A stretch of DNA of 54,959 nt from Sphingomonas sp. BAUL-RG-20F-R05-02. GTDB lineage: Bacteria; Pseudomonadota; Alphaproteobacteria; Sphingomonadales; Sphingomonadaceae. Where the stretch lies: the NCBI RefSeq assembly GCF_022662305.1, contig NZ_JAKNQH010000017.1:1-54959 (forward strand), given 5' to 3'. The notes under the pieces are model-generated. The model was not told the origin of the DNA. It searched no databases and worked only from the letters and a program-made list of their open reading frames with translations. How positions within the stretch are numbered: the stretch's first letter is position 1; every line of letters begins with the position of its first letter. Positions 53,392 through 54,959 of the stretch are shown in pieces. A program made the translations under genes and the position numbers.

Positions 53392-53437
53392 AGCCCTTCT
53401 GAGCTCTTTTCAGGCGCGGTGGCAAGGATATGGCGAG

Positions 53438-53851
53438 ATGACGGTGGATTACCCGCTGAGAGGCAGCTGCCTGTGCGGGCGCGTCGCCTATGAGGTGGCC
53501 GACGCATTCAAATACGCGATGAATTGCCACTGCTCGCAGTGCCGGCGTTCGACTGGATCGGCGTTCAAGCCGCTGGCTGGTACAAAGGTCTCACGGCTGG
53601 CGATCACAATCGGGGATGGCGAACTCCTGCGCTACGGCGACGAGCACGGCTATGACGCCCATTGCCGATCCTGCGGCTCACTTCTCTACTCGCTCGTAGG
53701 CAACGGACAGTATGTGCATGTGGCGATGGGCACGCTGATCGATGAGCCGTCGGTCAGACCGACAATGCACATCGTTGTCGGCTCAAAGGCACCTTGGTTC
53801 GAGATTACGGACGCGATGCCGCAATTCGACGGGTTCCCCGACCATGGCTGA
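53438..53851 (+). CDS. GFA family (CENP-V-like) zinc protein
   Basis: 137 residues. The zinc-site cysteines are in place: GSCLCGRVAYEV (C-x-C), NCHCSQCRRSTGSAF (C-x-C-x2-C) and DAHCRSCGSLLYS (C-x2-C). The family was named for glutathione-dependent formaldehyde activation, but most members have no proven activity. ATG 53438 begins MTVDYPLRGSCLCG with AAGGA ten bases ahead. It lies outside the candidate att site, so it may be chromosomal. The next fragment overlaps its end by eight bases. Confidence 0.9.
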   Translation: MTVDYPLRGSCLCGRVAYEVADAFKYAMNCHCSQCRRSTGSAFKPLAGTKVSRLAITIGDGELLRYGDEHGYDAHCRSCGSLLYSLVGNGQYVHVAMGTLIDEPSVRPTMHIVVGSKAPWFEITDAMPQFDGFPDHG

Positions 53852-54202
53852 CGATCGCCGGCCGCTGCTGACCTTCGCGAACGCGGCGTCGCTGGATCGG
53901 TGGCTCTATAAGCGGGGGCCACATCATGGCGAGACCAGGAAGGCTGACAAAGCGCGAACTATGGGCGCAAGCTGCCGGGCAGCTCTATCAGCCTCAGTTG
54001 TAGACGTTCGTGGCCCTCCTTTCGCATTCCCGTCTTCTACCGTTGGTTCATCTTGCTTGGCGACGTATTGTTTAGCGAATGAACGGGTCGGTCGAATGAC
54101 AAGGGCGGTGGCGAACGTGCCGTCGATTTCGACTGGCTCTTTTGAAGCCGACGATGGCAGTGGTCCCTTGGCGAAGCGGCCGCGATCTTGGTCCCAAGGG
54201 CG
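53844..54202 (+). pseudogene. YdeI-like N-terminal fragment, then no clear gene
   Basis: ATG 53844 overlaps the GFA stop and gives MADDRRPLLTFANAASLDRW LYKRG, split here only for length. It resembles the beginning of YdeI/OmpD-associated proteins (.LTF..AA.L..WL). After about 25 residues the frame (open to 54362) becomes unconvincing and shows no family sequence. I infer a truncated gene. The remaining bases up to the leftward M50 fragment hold nothing recognisable. Confidence 0.4.
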
Positions 54203-54580
54203 TCAGGTGATTGCACGGGCAAGCTTAAGGAACAACTGGATCACGGCTTCGGCAAGCGGCCCGATCAGGCGTGGGACAATGTTGGCATGGGGAAGCGACA
54301 TCCGCAGTAGCACCAGCAGTCCAATCACCAGCAGGAAACCGAACCGACCGAGCTTGGCGTAATGGTAGGCGAGCCGACGTGGCGGGATACCTTCAACTAC
54401 ATGACCGCCATCGGATGGTGGCAGCGGCAGCAGATTCAACAGGCGACTGCGGAAGGGCAGGTTTTGAGCTGTGACGGGGTTTTGCTGCCCTTCCCTGCCC
54501 TTCGACGCAACGACCCATAACTCGCGGTTCAATGCCCTCCGCGGCATTCCTAACTGCAGACGCTCATCAATCTTAGCCAC
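54203..54580 (-). pseudogene. C-terminal fragment of a site-2 (M50) metalloprotease
   Basis: RLLNLLPLPPSDGGHVVEGI, PPRRLAYHYAKLGRFGFLLV and IGLLVLLRMSLPH are the last part of a short M50 membrane protease. The metal-binding N..P.P..DGG motif is kept, with Ser for the usual Leu before DGG, and a following transmembrane helix. The HExxH half is absent: the first 45 codons (from MAKIDERLQLGMPRRALNRE) are unrelated, so the frame is probably a join of two fragments. The product could not be an active protease. Confidence 0.65.
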
Positions 54581-54807
54581 ACGGGCGTTCGACCGGCCAC
54601 CAAGCCAGCTTCTGAGGGCAACAAGTGGGACGAAGCGGCCGTAGCCGCAACGGGCGCCGTACGGCAGATATAAACGGAAGCGGACGTTCAGCGGCTGGAG
54701 CCATTTTCGCCTTCTACGCCCGCGCCTGGTGGAGAGCTGCCGTAGGATTTGCCTTAGCTATCCCTGCTCGGCTCCTGATCCATGTATGCCCGAAGATCAT
54801 CTTCGTC

Positions 54808-54957
54808 ATGGATATTCGCGAACAAACCAAAGCGGCGCTCAAGAAATCGAGAAACCCGAACGGCATCAGCCTTGCTTTCGACGTAGACATCACTCAACGA
54901 CAAGGACGGCTTCCCTCCCACATGCTGGATATGTTCAATATGAACTCGGCCGATTAA
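54808..54957 (+). CDS. Small hypothetical protein at the window end
   Basis: 49 residues, MDIREQTKAALKKSRNPNGI to LPSHMLDMFNMNSAD. The composition is soluble and ordinary, with no known family. The ribosome site is poor (CATCTTCGTC before ATG), so it may be non-coding. The stretch between the M50 fragment and this frame (54581-54807) holds nothing I can assign. Confidence 0.3.
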   Translation: MDIREQTKAALKKSRNPNGISLAFDVDITQRQGRLPSHMLDMFNMNSAD

Positions 54958-54959
54958 TC

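Noticed and set aside
53341..53437. tRNA gene as integration target beside the integrase
   Set aside because: No cloverleaf could be drawn in this stretch or around the 17-base repeat.
1..54959. CRISPR arrays
   Set aside because: No regularly spaced repeats of 25-40 bases were found on reading the window; the only long direct repeat is the 306-base duplication at 34165-34766.

Overview
The window is high-GC DNA with the codon usage and gene families of an alphaproteobacterium, most likely a sphingomonad. That reading rests on the Tat/Sec-exported glycoside hydrolases with coupled MFS sugar porters, the ROK kinase, the HWE/HisKA_2-type histidine kinase, the S21 protein and the tyrosine integrase. 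No rRNA, tRNA or CRISPR array was seen. Family assignments come from reading motifs in the translations; no database was searched.

Region 1 (1-16.5 kb) is a locus for plant galactomannan and related polysaccharides. It holds a GH26 endo-mannanase (broken, cut by the window edge), an MFS sugar porter, a GH97 enzyme of the Asp-nucleophile type, a GH59-like remnant, a GH27 alpha-galactosidase, a tannase/feruloyl esterase (broken), a ROK fructokinase, a large secreted GH2 beta-mannosidase-like enzyme, a FucP/GluP-type transporter, a type B carboxylesterase and an SGNH esterase. The pieces fit backbone cleavage, galactose removal, ester removal, uptake and phosphorylation. At least three genes are damaged, so the locus appears to be decaying.

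Region 2 (16.5-17.9 kb) is debris with a short-chain dehydrogenase remnant ending beside an intact rpsU (ribosomal protein S21). Region 3 (18-26 kb) holds two overlapping giant genes of unknown function (about 1,140 and 1,040 residues), transcribed divergently from a LuxR-type regulator across a palindromic site.

Region 4 (26.4-50.6 kb) is an accessory island rich in unfamiliar genes. Six proteins share a C-terminal domain with an LPxT-like core: 26454, 28249, 39212, 41122, 46286 and 48509. Three small proteins resemble MbcA/ParS (DUF2384)-type antitoxins and lie close to members of that family. The island also has a RepA-like AAA ATPase preceded by a perfect 18-bp-arm hairpin, a TraL/TraM-like pair with a partial tandem duplication, a hairpin-dense possible oriT or control region, and a calcineurin-like phosphoesterase. 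Its most striking part is an operon at 43610-46305: an unknown protein, a degenerate Lon-like AAA protein, a single-domain ubiquitin-like protein of the multi-ubiquitin type, and an E1/ThiF-like adenylyltransferase. A MerR-like gene lies divergent to it, and a 12-bp palindrome covers the predicted promoter.

Region 5 (50.6-55 kb) holds a double-HTH XRE regulator, a small gene overlapping a tyrosine integrase broken by a stop and a frameshift, a 17-bp repeat matching one at 40934 (candidate att sites), an intact GFA-family gene and fragments of YdeI-like and M50 protease genes. Interrupted reading frames recur through the window, several at positions where tryptophan would be expected.
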